A DNA stretch of 64,000 nt, from positions 124,001 through 188,000 of the forward strand of contig NZ_VYQF01000004.1 of the NCBI RefSeq assembly GCF_008710285.1, written 5' to 3'. Made by a program: the position numbers and the translations under genes. This document shows, one piece after another, positions 55,142-63,600 of the stretch. The DNA comes from Ginsengibacter hankyongi (GTDB taxonomy: Bacteria; Bacteroidota; Bacteroidia; Chitinophagales; Chitinophagaceae). The notes under the pieces are model-generated. The model did no database searches. It was given only the letters and a program-made list of their open reading frames with translations, and was not told where the DNA came from. Positions within the stretch are counted from its first letter, which is position 1; every line of letters starts with the position of its first letter.

Positions 55142-56812
55142 TTAATTGTGGAATATTTTTCTATAGGAATAGTCACCAAATCTTTCATTTGGTTTTCTTT
55201 CTTTTTTAAAATCGGCAAATAATAAATCCAGTTCACGGAGAATTTCAGTTTCGTCCAGGCTTTCTTTATATAACTGGTTTAGCCTGTAACCTTCATGATC
55301 GCCACCTAAATTAAGATTGTATTTTCCTAACGCAGTTCCTATAAAACCTATTTCCGAAACGGACGACCGGCCGCATCCATTGGGGCAACCTGTCATTCTT
55401 GTAATTATATTTTCATCGGACAAATCATACTTTGCAAGTAGTGCTTCAATCTTCGTAAGTAATGAAGGAAGATAGCGCTGTGATTCAGCCAATGCTAAAG
55501 GGCATGTTGGTAATGCCACGCATGCCATTGAATTTTTCCTGATCACAGAAGCATTGTTAGTATGCTCAATAATTTTATATTCTTCTAAAATATCGTTAAT
55601 TTCCTTTTTGTCTTCTGGCGAAACATCACTCACTATTGCTTTTTGATTTGCGGTAAACCTGAATTTTACTTTTCCTGTTTTTGCAATTTTTAGCAAGGCT
55701 GATTTTATAGCCACTTGTTCGTTATCAAGCACTCTTCCATTTTCGACAAAAAGAGTATAATACCAATTACCATTAATATCCTTTTGCCAGCCGTAATAAT
55801 CTTCGCGTTTGTTAAAGACATAAGGCCTTAATTCTTGAAACTTAAAGCCCATACGCTTTTCAACCTCCGCTTTAAATTGATCTACTCCCATTTTATCCAG
55901 GGTATATTTCATCCTTGCCTGCTTTCTGTCAACACGATCGCCATAATCTCTTTGAACCGTTACTATTTCGTAAATCGCGTTAAAAGTTTTTTCTCCTGCT
56001 TCTACGAAACCAATTTCTGTTGCTAATCGTGCGTAAGTATCCGGGTTGCCAAAAGTGAATGCCAGGCCTCCGCCAACAGCAAAATTGAAACCCACTAATT
56101 TTTTATTTTCAATGATGGCGATCAATCCCAGGTCATTACCAAATACATCAATGTCATTGTTAGGCGGAATGCAAATTCCTATTTTAAATTTACGAGGAAG
56201 ATATGCATCACGGTACAAGGCATCTTCTTCCAGTTTTTTATCAACTATTTTTTCTTCATCAAGCCATATTTCATAATAGGCCCTGGTCTTCGGTTTCAGG
56301 AAATTGCTTATTTTATCCGCATATTCAAATATTTCTTCGTGCAGTGGTGATTGCGTAGGATTGGGGCTGCAGGTTACATTCCTGTTTACATCGCCGCAAG
56401 CGGCAATAGAGTCCAGGTGTACCTGGTTAAATATCTTATGAGTTGGTTTTAATCTTGATTTAAGAACCCCATGCAATTGAATGGTTTGGCGTGTTGTGAT
56501 TTTAAGTTCATCTGTAGAATCTTTCCCTGCAATTTCGTTCAGGGCTATCCATTGCTCTGCAGTCAAAATACCTCCCGGCATGCGCAGGCGTATCATGAAT
56601 GAAAACAATCGTTCCAATTTTTTTTGTGCTCTTTCTTCTCTCCGGTCGCGGTCATCCTGCTGATACATTCCATGAAATTTCAGAAGCAGTGTATCCTCTT
56701 CCCGCATGGCGCCTGTTATTTCATTATTTAAGCTCTCAACAATGGTTCCTCGCAGCGCATCTCCGGTAACTTTTATTCTTTCCAGTAACGGTAAATTTTT
56801 TGTATCTGACAT
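55142..56812 (-). CDS. cysI: Assimilatory sulfite reductase, siroheme/Fe-S hemoprotein subunit
   Basis: I chose the ATG at 56812 (MSDTKNLPLLERIKV); longer versions add an unlikely N-terminus. The product has 556 residues. It reduces sulfite to sulfide with six electrons. Siroheme/4Fe-4S cysteines are in ACVALPTCPLALAESQRYLP (Cx5C) and TGCPNGCGRSSVSEIGFIG (Cx3C). Earlier repeats include MIRLRMPGGILTAEQW and TTRQTIQLHGV. The next gene starts exactly at its stop codon, in the same frame. Confidence 0.95.
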   Translation of the reverse strand: MSDTKNLPLLERIKVTGDALRGTIVESLNNEITGAMREEDTLLLKFHGMYQQDDRDRREERAQKKLERLFSFMIRLRMPGGILTAEQWIALNEIAGKDSTDELKITTRQTIQLHGVLKSRLKPTHKIFNQVHLDSIAACGDVNRNVTCSPNPTQSPLHEEIFEYADKISNFLKPKTRAYYEIWLDEEKIVDKKLEEDALYRDAYLPRKFKIGICIPPNNDIDVFGNDLGLIAIIENKKLVGFNFAVGGGLAFTFGNPDTYARLATEIGFVEAGEKTFNAIYEIVTVQRDYGDRVDRKQARMKYTLDKMGVDQFKAEVEKRMGFKFQELRPYVFNKREDYYGWQKDINGNWYYTLFVENGRVLDNEQVAIKSALLKIAKTGKVKFRFTANQKAIVSDVSPEDKKEINDILEEYKIIEHTNNASVIRKNSMACVALPTCPLALAESQRYLPSLLTKIEALLAKYDLSDENIITRMTGCPNGCGRSSVSEIGFIGTALGKYNLNLGGDHEGYRLNQLYKESLDETEILRELDLLFADFKKERKPNERFGDYSYRKIFHN

Positions 56813-56917
56813 GGTTGGTATATGGTTGTGGGTTGTGAAAACTAAATTGTTAATGGTAAAGCGTGAATTATAAAATGGTTGCCTGTTCAAAATCTCCTTT
56901 TACCATTGTCAATTCAA

Positions 56918-58609
56918 TTAATATACATCGGTAACATATTTTCCTTCTTCTTTTAAATCATCAAGATATTTTACCGCGTCAGTGTTTGATCTTTCGCCAA
57001 ATTTTTCAATGATAGCTATTATCGTTTCTTCAACATCAATACTCATCGGATCTTTTGTGCCACATACATATACGTAAGCGCCCGTGTGCAACCATTCAAA
57101 AAATTCGTTTCCATGTTGCATCATCTTATGTTGCACATAAATTTTTTCCTTTTGGTCTCTTGAAAAAGCAGTGCTCACTTTTGTAAGCGTGCCGGTTTCA
57201 AACCAGTTTTGAATTTCACTTTGATATAGAAAATCAGTAACAAAATGTTGTTCTCCAAAGAACAACCAGTTCTTGCCGGTGGCTCCCTTTGCATCCCGTT
57301 CTGCAATGAACGAACGAAATGGTGCAATGCCTGTGCCGGGCCCTATCATAATTATATTTTTATCTTCATCAGGTAGCCTGAACCGGTTATTAGGATGTAT
57401 ATAAAACTGCAACTCATTGTCTGTGTTGAAATGCGATAGAAATTCGGAAGCTAAACCATATTCAATCGTGTCATTTACTTTGAAAGAATTTTTAGCAACT
57501 GTGATATGTATTTCTCCTGCATGCGCTTCGGGCGACGATGCAATAGAATATAACCGGGGTGCGATAGGTTCTAATATTTTTACAACTTCAGTAAATTGAT
57601 CTGCATCTTTTACAGGATATTTTTTAAGCAGCTCCGATAAATCACATCTTTCTATCTGAATATCTTTTTGAATAACTCCCGCATATTGCTTCACCACACG
57701 TTCGGGCAGATAAGTAATATTTAATTTTTTATGTAAAAGATTATATAATGAAATCAATTCGCCTTTATAATCAATGTTAGTAGTATCGTCGATTTTTGTT
57801 AATGCAATAATTTCTTCTATTAAAGCTTTTTTATTCTCAGGAATAATTCCAATAGAATCTCCCGGCTGATAAACTACATCTTCCGCTTCTATTTCTATGT
57901 GATAGGTTTCTTTGTTGCTTTCCCTGTCGTTTAAATTTATGTGAGCCAGCAACTTGCCATTATATATTTTTTTGCCTGATGATTTCTTTGTTACTGTATT
58001 AGGCGCTACAATGGATGGCAGGCTTGTATTATCGTTTAATGCTTTGCATATTTCATTAAACCATTGTTCGGCTTCAGTATCAAAGTCAATGTCGCATTTT
58101 TGTAAAGGGGCAATACGCCTGCCTCCCAGCTTATTTAATTGTTCATCCACGTCTTCTCCAGCTTTGCAAAACAGTGGATAAGATGTGTCGCCAAGTGCCA
58201 GCACGCTGTACTTTAATTTGTCAAGTTTAAATCCATTATTATGTACATGATCGTAAAACTTTTTGGCTGCTGCCGGCGGCTCACCGTCACCGTGAGTACT
58301 AATAACAGCAAGAAAATAATCTTCTTTAGTAAGATCGTTTAAACGGTATTGATCCAAGCTTTGCACCTTTGCCTGAATGCCTTTTTTCTTTGCCTTAACA
58401 GCAAACTCCGTTGCTAATTTTTTTGAGTTGCCGGTTTCTGTTCCATAGGCAATGGTAATTTTGCCAGGGTTGGTTTTTACAGCGATTTTTTCATCGGATG
58501 ACTTTGTTGATACGATGCCATTCAAATATCCATTTATCCAAATCAATTCATCAGAAGTTGATTCGTCAATAAGATGCCGCAAGGTTTTTAATTTATTTTC
58601 AGCTAACAT
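56918..58609 (-). CDS. cysJ: Sulfite reductase flavoprotein subunit (NADPH)
   Basis: The product has 563 residues. Flavodoxin-like FMN domain first (ITIAYGTETGNSKKLATEFA, STHGDGEPPAAAKKFYDHV, YSVLALGDTSYPLFCKAG), then the FAD-binding domain (RLYSIASSPEAHAGEIHITV) and the NADPH-binding domain (MIGPGTGIAPFRSFIAERDA, NWLFFGEQH, YVYVCGTKDPMSIDVEETI). It passes electrons from NADPH to CysI. It overlaps the cobA gene by 11 bases, so translation is coupled. Confidence 0.93.
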   Translation of the reverse strand: MLAENKLKTLRHLIDESTSDELIWINGYLNGIVSTKSSDEKIAVKTNPGKITIAYGTETGNSKKLATEFAVKAKKKGIQAKVQSLDQYRLNDLTKEDYFLAVISTHGDGEPPAAAKKFYDHVHNNGFKLDKLKYSVLALGDTSYPLFCKAGEDVDEQLNKLGGRRIAPLQKCDIDFDTEAEQWFNEICKALNDNTSLPSIVAPNTVTKKSSGKKIYNGKLLAHINLNDRESNKETYHIEIEAEDVVYQPGDSIGIIPENKKALIEEIIALTKIDDTTNIDYKGELISLYNLLHKKLNITYLPERVVKQYAGVIQKDIQIERCDLSELLKKYPVKDADQFTEVVKILEPIAPRLYSIASSPEAHAGEIHITVAKNSFKVNDTIEYGLASEFLSHFNTDNELQFYIHPNNRFRLPDEDKNIIMIGPGTGIAPFRSFIAERDAKGATGKNWLFFGEQHFVTDFLYQSEIQNWFETGTLTKVSTAFSRDQKEKIYVQHKMMQHGNEFFEWLHTGAYVYVCGTKDPMSIDVEETIIAIIEKFGERSNTDAVKYLDDLKEEGKYVTDVY

Positions 58610-59447
58610 GCTTCTGTAAATTTTCCGGGTTAATAATTTTGATTACCTGGCTTGTCACGGGCTTGAAATAATATTCGCCGCTGTTTTTATTTTTAAGCCA
58701 CGCAAATTGTTCATGAAGTGAAACCACTTTTCCGATGATAACTAAAGAAGGTGAAATAAATTTCCTGCCTTTCAATTGTTTTCTATAATCATATAAGTTG
58801 GTAATATGTACATTTTGAAAAGGTGTTGTTGCCTGTTCTATTATTGCCAATAATTTATCTTCATGGATATTATTAGCAGTTAATTTTTCAACTACCTCGT
58901 TCAATGTTTCAGAAGACATATAAAACACCAGGGTATCATCTGAATTAGCTAATTCTTTCCAATAGGCATCCGTAACAATATCAGATTTATAGTAAGTAAG
59001 AAAACGCACCGATGTGGCATAACCTCTTGCGGTAAGCGGAATGCCTGTGGACGCGGCTGCTCCTAACGCTGCGGTAACGCCTGGGATTATTTCATAAGGA
59101 ATATAATTGGCAACCGCCGTTTCTAACTCATCCAGTATATTAGAAAAAACAGATACGTCTCCTCCCTTTAACCTGACAACCAATTTACCTAACAGGCAAT
59201 AGTAAACGATCAATTCATTTATCGTTTGCTGCGGTGTTGAAATACCAAGCCGGCATTGTTTACCTACCGGAATGATTTCAGCACCAGGGTTAACATAAGC
59301 ATGTAAGATTTCATCACTCACCAGGCGATCAACGAGCACAACATCTGCCGCCTGTAAATATCGGGCAGCCTTTACCGTTATAAATTCAGGATCGCCCGGG
59401 CCAGCGCCCGCAATAATCAATTTTCCGTTTTTTAAGTGCTGTTTCAT
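58599..59447 (-). CDS. cobA: Uroporphyrinogen-III C-methyltransferase
   Basis: The product has 282 residues. It methylates uroporphyrinogen III twice to precorrin-2, the first step to siroheme. It starts KLIIAGAGPGDPEFITVKAA with the SAM-binding repeats VVLVDRLVSDEI, VVRLKGGDVSVFS and EIIPGVTAALGAAASTGIP. The length of a bare SUMT, not a CysG fusion; the dehydrogenase/ferrochelatase step is encoded by the fused gene at 52865-54400. The genes for both steps are thus in one operon with sulfite reductase, their cofactor user. Confidence 0.95.
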   Translation of the reverse strand: MKQHLKNGKLIIAGAGPGDPEFITVKAARYLQAADVVLVDRLVSDEILHAYVNPGAEIIPVGKQCRLGISTPQQTINELIVYYCLLGKLVVRLKGGDVSVFSNILDELETAVANYIPYEIIPGVTAALGAAASTGIPLTARGYATSVRFLTYYKSDIVTDAYWKELANSDDTLVFYMSSETLNEVVEKLTANNIHEDKLLAIIEQATTPFQNVHITNLYDYRKQLKGRKFISPSLVIIGKVVSLHEQFAWLKNKNSGEYYFKPVTSQVIKIINPENLQKHVS

Positions 59448-59496
59448 TATCAGTCTACTTAGTTAGTAGGTTATATTTCCAAAAAAATTTATATTA

Positions 59497-60738
59497 TTAT
59501 TGAATCATACAGGCGCCCACAGTAACACAACTTGTTTCATCAATTAATATGGCGCCGCCGTTCTGCCTTAGTTTTTTATAAGGATCAAAAGCGACCGGGG
59601 ATGCGGTTTTAATAGTTACTTTAATAATATCATTTAATACCGCTTTTTCAGGAGATTCATTTTTCTGCAATGTGTTTACGTCTAATTTGTATTCTAATTC
59701 TTTTACAACACATCTTACGAGACGACTATTAATTTGGAGGAAATATTTATTACCCGGCTTCAGAGGTTTGTTATCCATCCAGCATAACATCGCTTCAAAT
59801 TCCTGTGCAATTTTTGGTTGATTATTTTGCTGCACAATCATATCTCCGCGGCTTACATCCACATCATCTTCCAAATGCAATACAACGCTTTGCAAAGCAT
59901 ACGCTTCTTCAATTTCATTGCCGCCAATTTCAATTGCTTTAACGGAGCTTTCAATGCCAGACGGCAGTACTACTACCTTATCACCTTTTTTATAAATACC
60001 ACTGATTACCTTGCCGGCATAACCCCTGTAATCATGAAGATCTTCTGATTGTGGGCGAATAACATACTGTACAGAAAACCTTGCATCTGTAAGGTTAACG
60101 TCAGAATCTAATTGAACATTTTCTAAATGATGCAATAAAGATTCACCATCATACCATGGAAAATGTTTTGACTTTTCTACTATGTTATCTCCGTTCAAAG
60201 CGCTAATGGGGATATATTTTACATCTTTAAGTCCTAATGATTTTGCAACTTCCTGGTAGTCGATAACTATGTTATTATAAACATCCTGTGAATTGCCCAC
60301 TAAATCCATTTTATTAATGGCAACAACTATGTGCGGAATGTTCAGCAACGATGCAATTACGTAATGACGTCTTGTTTGTTCAACAACACCATTTCGTGCA
60401 TCAACCAAAATGATAGCTAACTCGGAATTGGAAGCACCTGTGACCATGTTGCGGGTGTACTGAATATGCCCGGGAGCGTCGGCAATAATAAATTTTCGTT
60501 TAGGGGTTGAAAAATACTTGTAGGCAACATCAATGGTAATGCCCTGTTCACGCTCTGCACGCAGGCCATCCGTTAGTAAGGCCAAATCAATTTCTCCATT
60601 ACTTTTATTCTTACTTTGCTTTTCAATAGCAGCAAGTTGATCAATTAAGATTGATTTGCTATCGAACAATAATCTTCCGATTAATGTACTCTTGCCATCA
60701 TCAACACTTCCGGCAGTTATAAATCTTAGAATGTCCAT
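59497..60738 (-). CDS. cysN: Sulfate adenylyltransferase subunit 1 (GTPase)
   Basis: The product has 413 residues. EF-Tu-like GTPase with P-loop AGSVDDGKSTLIGRLLFDS, switch II DAPGHIQYTRNMVTGASN and NKMDLVG, then beta-barrel domains II and III (RYRGYAGKVISG type segments: DLHDYRGYAGKVISGIYKKG). GTP hydrolysis drives the CysD reaction. There is no fused APS kinase domain, consistent with the direct APS route suggested by CysH. Confidence 0.95.
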   Translation of the reverse strand: MDILRFITAGSVDDGKSTLIGRLLFDSKSILIDQLAAIEKQSKNKSNGEIDLALLTDGLRAEREQGITIDVAYKYFSTPKRKFIIADAPGHIQYTRNMVTGASNSELAIILVDARNGVVEQTRRHYVIASLLNIPHIVVAINKMDLVGNSQDVYNNIVIDYQEVAKSLGLKDVKYIPISALNGDNIVEKSKHFPWYDGESLLHHLENVQLDSDVNLTDARFSVQYVIRPQSEDLHDYRGYAGKVISGIYKKGDKVVVLPSGIESSVKAIEIGGNEIEEAYALQSVVLHLEDDVDVSRGDMIVQQNNQPKIAQEFEAMLCWMDNKPLKPGNKYFLQINSRLVRCVVKELEYKLDVNTLQKNESPEKAVLNDIIKVTIKTASPVAFDPYKKLRQNGGAILIDETSCVTVGACMIQ

Positions 60739-60831
60739 ATTTATGAGTTGTCAATTGTGAGTTGTTAATTGTGAATTGTCAATAGCGAAGGCCAGTCTAG
60801 TTAACTAACCGTTGACCATTCACCATTCACT

Positions 60832-61740
60832 TTAAAAATATCCCGTCTTCTTCCTGTCTTCCATTGCTGCTTCTGAAACTTTATCATCTATTCTTGTTTC
60901 GCCGCGTTCGCTGGTTTTAGTAGCAATAATTTCTCTAATGATATCATCAATGTTCGACGCATTTGATTCCACGGCAGCAGTACAAGTCATATCACCAACG
61001 GTGCGATAGCGAACTTTTTTTGTTGATACAACATCACTTTCATCGGGAATAATAAATTCAGAAACCGATACTAACTGTCCTTCGTACTCGATAACTTCTC
61101 TTTCATGAGCGAAATAGATGGAAGGCAATTCTATATTTTCTCTTTTAATATAATTCCATATATCAAGCTCAGTCCAGTTGCTGATTGGGAAAGCTCTTAC
61201 GTTTTCTCCTTTATGGATTTTTCCATTATAAATATTCCATAATTCAGGTCTTTGTAGTTTCGGATCCCACTGACCAAATTCATCTCTCACAGAAAATATT
61301 CTTTCCTTCGCTCTTGCTTTTTCTTCATCTCTTCTTGCACCACCAATTAATGCATCAAATTTGAACTCTTCAATAATATCAAGCAGTGTATAAGTTTGTA
61401 ACGAATTTCTACTTGCAAATTTTCCTTTCTGTTCTGTAAGATTTTTTTCCTTAATAGTATCTGCTACTTTTCTTACAATTAATTTTTCGCCAATTGTGTT
61501 TACCAGTTCATCCCTGAAATGCAAAGCTTCAGGGAAATTATGTCCTGTATCAATGTGTACTAACGGGAAAGGGAATTTCCCTGGCCGGAAAGCTTTTAAT
61601 GCAAGATGAACCAATGTTATTGAATCTTTGCCACCTGAAAAAAGCAATGCAGGACGCTCAAACTGGCCTGCCACTTCACGCATAATGTGTATCGCTTCCG
61701 ATTCCAATTGCCCCAAATAATCTAAATGATATTTACTCAT
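60832..61740 (-). CDS. cysD: Sulfate adenylyltransferase subunit 2
   Basis: I chose the ATG at 61740 (MSKYHLDYLGQLESEAIHIM), giving the usual 302 residues; the longer frame overlaps cysH. It forms APS from ATP and sulfate. The PP-loop is ALLFSGGKDSITLVHLA, and FPLVHIDTGHNFPEALHFRD, IGGARRDEEKARAKERIFS and DIWNYIKRENIELPSIYFAH are the other family blocks. It is 16 bases downstream of cysH and upstream of cysN. Confidence 0.95.
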   Translation of the reverse strand: MSKYHLDYLGQLESEAIHIMREVAGQFERPALLFSGGKDSITLVHLALKAFRPGKFPFPLVHIDTGHNFPEALHFRDELVNTIGEKLIVRKVADTIKEKNLTEQKGKFASRNSLQTYTLLDIIEEFKFDALIGGARRDEEKARAKERIFSVRDEFGQWDPKLQRPELWNIYNGKIHKGENVRAFPISNWTELDIWNYIKRENIELPSIYFAHEREVIEYEGQLVSVSEFIIPDESDVVSTKKVRYRTVGDMTCTAAVESNASNIDDIIREIIATKTSERGETRIDDKVSEAAMEDRKKTGYF

Positions 61741-61756
61741 CTTTAATTTATTTAAC

Positions 61757-62482
61757 TCATGATGCCTGCTGATGTATGTGCAGGCCACATTCTTTTTTAG
61801 TATTATCTTCCCACCACCAACGTCCTGCACGAAAATCTTCGCCGGGCCTTATGGCTCTAGTACATGGTGCGCATCCAATGCTCACAAAACCTTTATCATG
61901 TAACGAGTTGTAAGGAATGTCGTTTTCATTAACGTATTGTTTTACTTCTTCAGTGGTCCAGTTAAGTATAGGATGATATTTTATAATGTTGTTACTCTCA
62001 TCCCACTCAACCCTTGGCATATCATGACGCTCAGCAGAATGTTCTGCACGAAGGCCTGTGATCCATATTGAATTATCTTTTAGTGCTCTTTTTAGAGGAG
62101 CTACTTTTCGTATGTAGCAACAGTCTTTCCTGTTTTCGACAGATTCGTAAAAAGAATTGGGGCCTTTTTCAGCAACAAAATTTTCCAGCGATATGGTATC
62201 AGGATAAAATGCCTTTACATGTGTATCGTATTTTTCGTTGGTGGCCCTCCAAACAGAATAAGTTTCCGGGAATAATCTCCCTGTGTCTAATGTAAAAATT
62301 TTTATGGGTAGGTGATTATTTAAAATTTTATGACTGATAACCTGGTCTTCATAACTGAAGCTTGTTGAGAAAATTACTTCACCTGGAAATTGACTGGTCA
62401 ACGCCAATAGAACTTCATCAATGTTTAAAACATTTGCTGCGTCTGCTATTGATGAGACTTTATCTTTTAGCTGTTGAAACAT
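61757..62482 (-). CDS. cysH: Assimilatory adenylylsulfate (APS) reductase
   Basis: The product has 241 residues. PP-loop family reductase: VIFSTSFSYEDQVI and IKIFTLDTGRLFPETYSVW. The cluster cysteines CC in RKDCCYIRKVAPLKRAL and CxxC in SIGCAPCTRAIRPGEDFR are the 4Fe-4S signature of APS reductases, and the catalytic Cys is in KECGLHIHQ at the end. PAPS reductases of the E. coli type lack the CC/CxxC set. This means sulfate is reduced at the APS level without CysC, which is not found here. It is the first structural gene of the operon, behind the Cys leader. Confidence 0.93.
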   Translation of the reverse strand: MFQQLKDKVSSIADAANVLNIDEVLLALTSQFPGEVIFSTSFSYEDQVISHKILNNHLPIKIFTLDTGRLFPETYSVWRATNEKYDTHVKAFYPDTISLENFVAEKGPNSFYESVENRKDCCYIRKVAPLKRALKDNSIWITGLRAEHSAERHDMPRVEWDESNNIIKYHPILNWTTEEVKQYVNENDIPYNSLHDKGFVSIGCAPCTRAIRPGEDFRAGRWWWEDNTKKECGLHIHQQAS

Positions 62483-62532
62483 TTTATTATTAATAGTTTG
62501 ATGGATTTATAAAAGAGAATTTTATTGAAATG

Positions 62533-62567
62533 GTTGTTGCTTTATGGAATTAATAATCAGCAACAAC
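62533..62567 (-). promoter_or_regulatory. Hairpin formed by the Cys-Cys-Cys codons and a post-stop arm
   Basis: On the minus strand GTTGTTGC (62567-62560), made of the three Cys codons, is exactly complementary to GCAACAAC (62540-62533), with a 19-base loop that includes the leader stop. GCAAC inside the leader (62582-62578) can alternatively pair with the end of the same arm. No T-run follows, so this is not a typical intrinsic terminator. It lies about 50 bases before the cysH ATG. Confidence 0.65.
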
Positions 62568-62622
62568 AGGGCATCGAGTTGCCACAATTGCACATATTAA
62601 TGAGCGGAAAGAATGACTTCAT
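62557..62622 (-). CDS. Cysteine-rich leader peptide of the cys operon, 21 residues
   Basis: The ATG at 62622-62620 opens 21 codons that end Cys-Cys-Cys-TGA at 62557. It begins MKSFFPLIN, continues MCNCGNSM and ends PCCC. Five of 21 residues are Cys, including three adjacent at the stop. It begins about 20 bases after the expected transcription start and lies 75 bases before cysH. A short ORF with a Cys tract at its end, ahead of a cysteine/sulfur operon, is the layout known for the Cys-responsive leader in mycobacteria. The role here is inferred; the peptide itself is unlikely to be the active agent. Confidence 0.75.
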   Translation of the reverse strand: MKSFFPLINMCNCGNSMPCCC

Positions 62623-62638
62623 ATTATTTTAATTCTAA

Positions 62639-62661
62639 TAGTCTACCACAAAAGTAGGGTA
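62639..62661 (-). promoter_or_regulatory. cys operon promoter inside a TAnnCTAC-N7-GTAGnnTA palindrome
   Basis: CTAC (62643-62646) and GTAG (62654-62657), separated by seven bases, are flanked by symmetric TA pairs (62639-62640 and 62660-62661). On the minus strand the same DNA contains TACTTTTG (62656-62649), a perfect Bacteroidota -7 element, with TTTC 21 bases upstream as a weak -33. A protein bound to the palindrome would block the promoter. The half-sites recall Rrf2-family (IscR/CymR-like) operators, but no such regulator is encoded in the window. Confidence 0.6.
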
Positions 62662-63093
62662 TAGATTTTTAAAAATTGAAAATATTTTTAAACATTACCA
62701 TTAATTATATTAAAACAATAAGAAAAAAATAAAAATAAATGATGTAAGCGTTGTGCCAAAGTCTTTATGGGCCAGTGTTTCAGCAACTGATGTTGAAAGT
62801 TTATTTATTGTAAAATATTTTTTTGAAAATTTTAAAATCATAACAATACAATAAAAAGAACAATTGCATCTGGTAATAATTTTAATTTTTTATTGATCCA
62901 TATCAATGGAATTTCTTATCTCACCTCAATGGATGGAAGCATATAGCCATGGTAGCTTTGCGGTATAAAAGTTTATATAAATGATTGACAAGAAAAAGAC
63001 TCGAATGGTTTTTGTTCCCAAAGTAAGAAGAGGGAAAGAAAAACTTTTTATACAACAACATGCATAATTTATACATTAAAAATTAAAATCAAC
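62662..63093. other. Divergent intergenic region before DoxX gene
   Basis: About 430 bases. A -7 match TAGCTTTG lies at 62953-62960 on the plus strand without a good -33. A 28-codon basic ORF (62981-63067, MIDKKKTRMVFVPKV...) follows it, but nothing supports its translation. The rest is A+T-rich with no visible gene. Confidence 0.4.
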
Positions 63094-63543
63094 ATGAAAA
63101 AATTATTAGCAACAAATTCGAACAACTGGATGGCTTTAATAGCACGGCTTGCAGTAGGGATTACTATTTTTCCACATGGCGCTCAAAAATTATTGGGATG
63201 GTTTGGAGGTTATGGTTATAATGGTACAATGGGATTTTTAACCGGGCAAATACATCTTCCGTGGATTATCGCTTTGCTTGTAATTTTAATTGAATTTTTT
63301 GGGTCCCTGTTTTTAATATTTGGTTTTCTTACACGGATAGCAGCCTTTGCAATTTTGGGAAGTTTTTTAGGTGTACTCTTTAAAGTTCATATTCAAAATG
63401 GATTTTTTATGAACTGGGGGATGCAGCCTAACAAGGGAGAAGGCTATGAATTTTTCATTTTACTTTTCGGCCTGGCGCTTATTGCATTAATTGCAGGGGG
63501 TGGTAAAGCAAGTGTAGACGCAGCAATTACAAAGAATAAATAA
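63094..63543 (+). CDS. DoxX-family membrane protein
   Basis: The product has 149 residues with four membrane helices. Typical segments are ALIARLAVGITIFPHGAQKLLGWFGGYG, FFGSLFLIFGFLTRIAAFAIL and GEGYEFFILLFGLALIALIAGGG. The HGAQKLLGWFGG stretch is characteristic of the DoxX/YphA-type oxidoreductase-associated proteins. It is followed 57 bases later by the dioxygenase gene, a pairing seen in many genomes. The function is not firmly known. Confidence 0.88.
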   Translation: MKKLLATNSNNWMALIARLAVGITIFPHGAQKLLGWFGGYGYNGTMGFLTGQIHLPWIIALLVILIEFFGSLFLIFGFLTRIAAFAILGSFLGVLFKVHIQNGFFMNWGMQPNKGEGYEFFILLFGLALIALIAGGGKASVDAAITKNK

Positions 63544-63600
63544 ATAGAAAAAAGATATTATCTTTTGATTAGAAAAGATAATTAAAAGAAGTTAATTGAA

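Noticed and set aside
62533-62567. Intrinsic terminator for the cys leader
   Set aside because: The hairpin has only 8 bp, a 19-base loop and no T-run after the 3' arm; it is kept as a regulatory hairpin but not as a terminator.
62981-63067. 28-codon basic ORF (MIDKKKTRMV...) before the DoxX gene
   Set aside because: It follows a weak -7 match only, has no repeated or diagnostic codon content, and nothing links it to the next gene.
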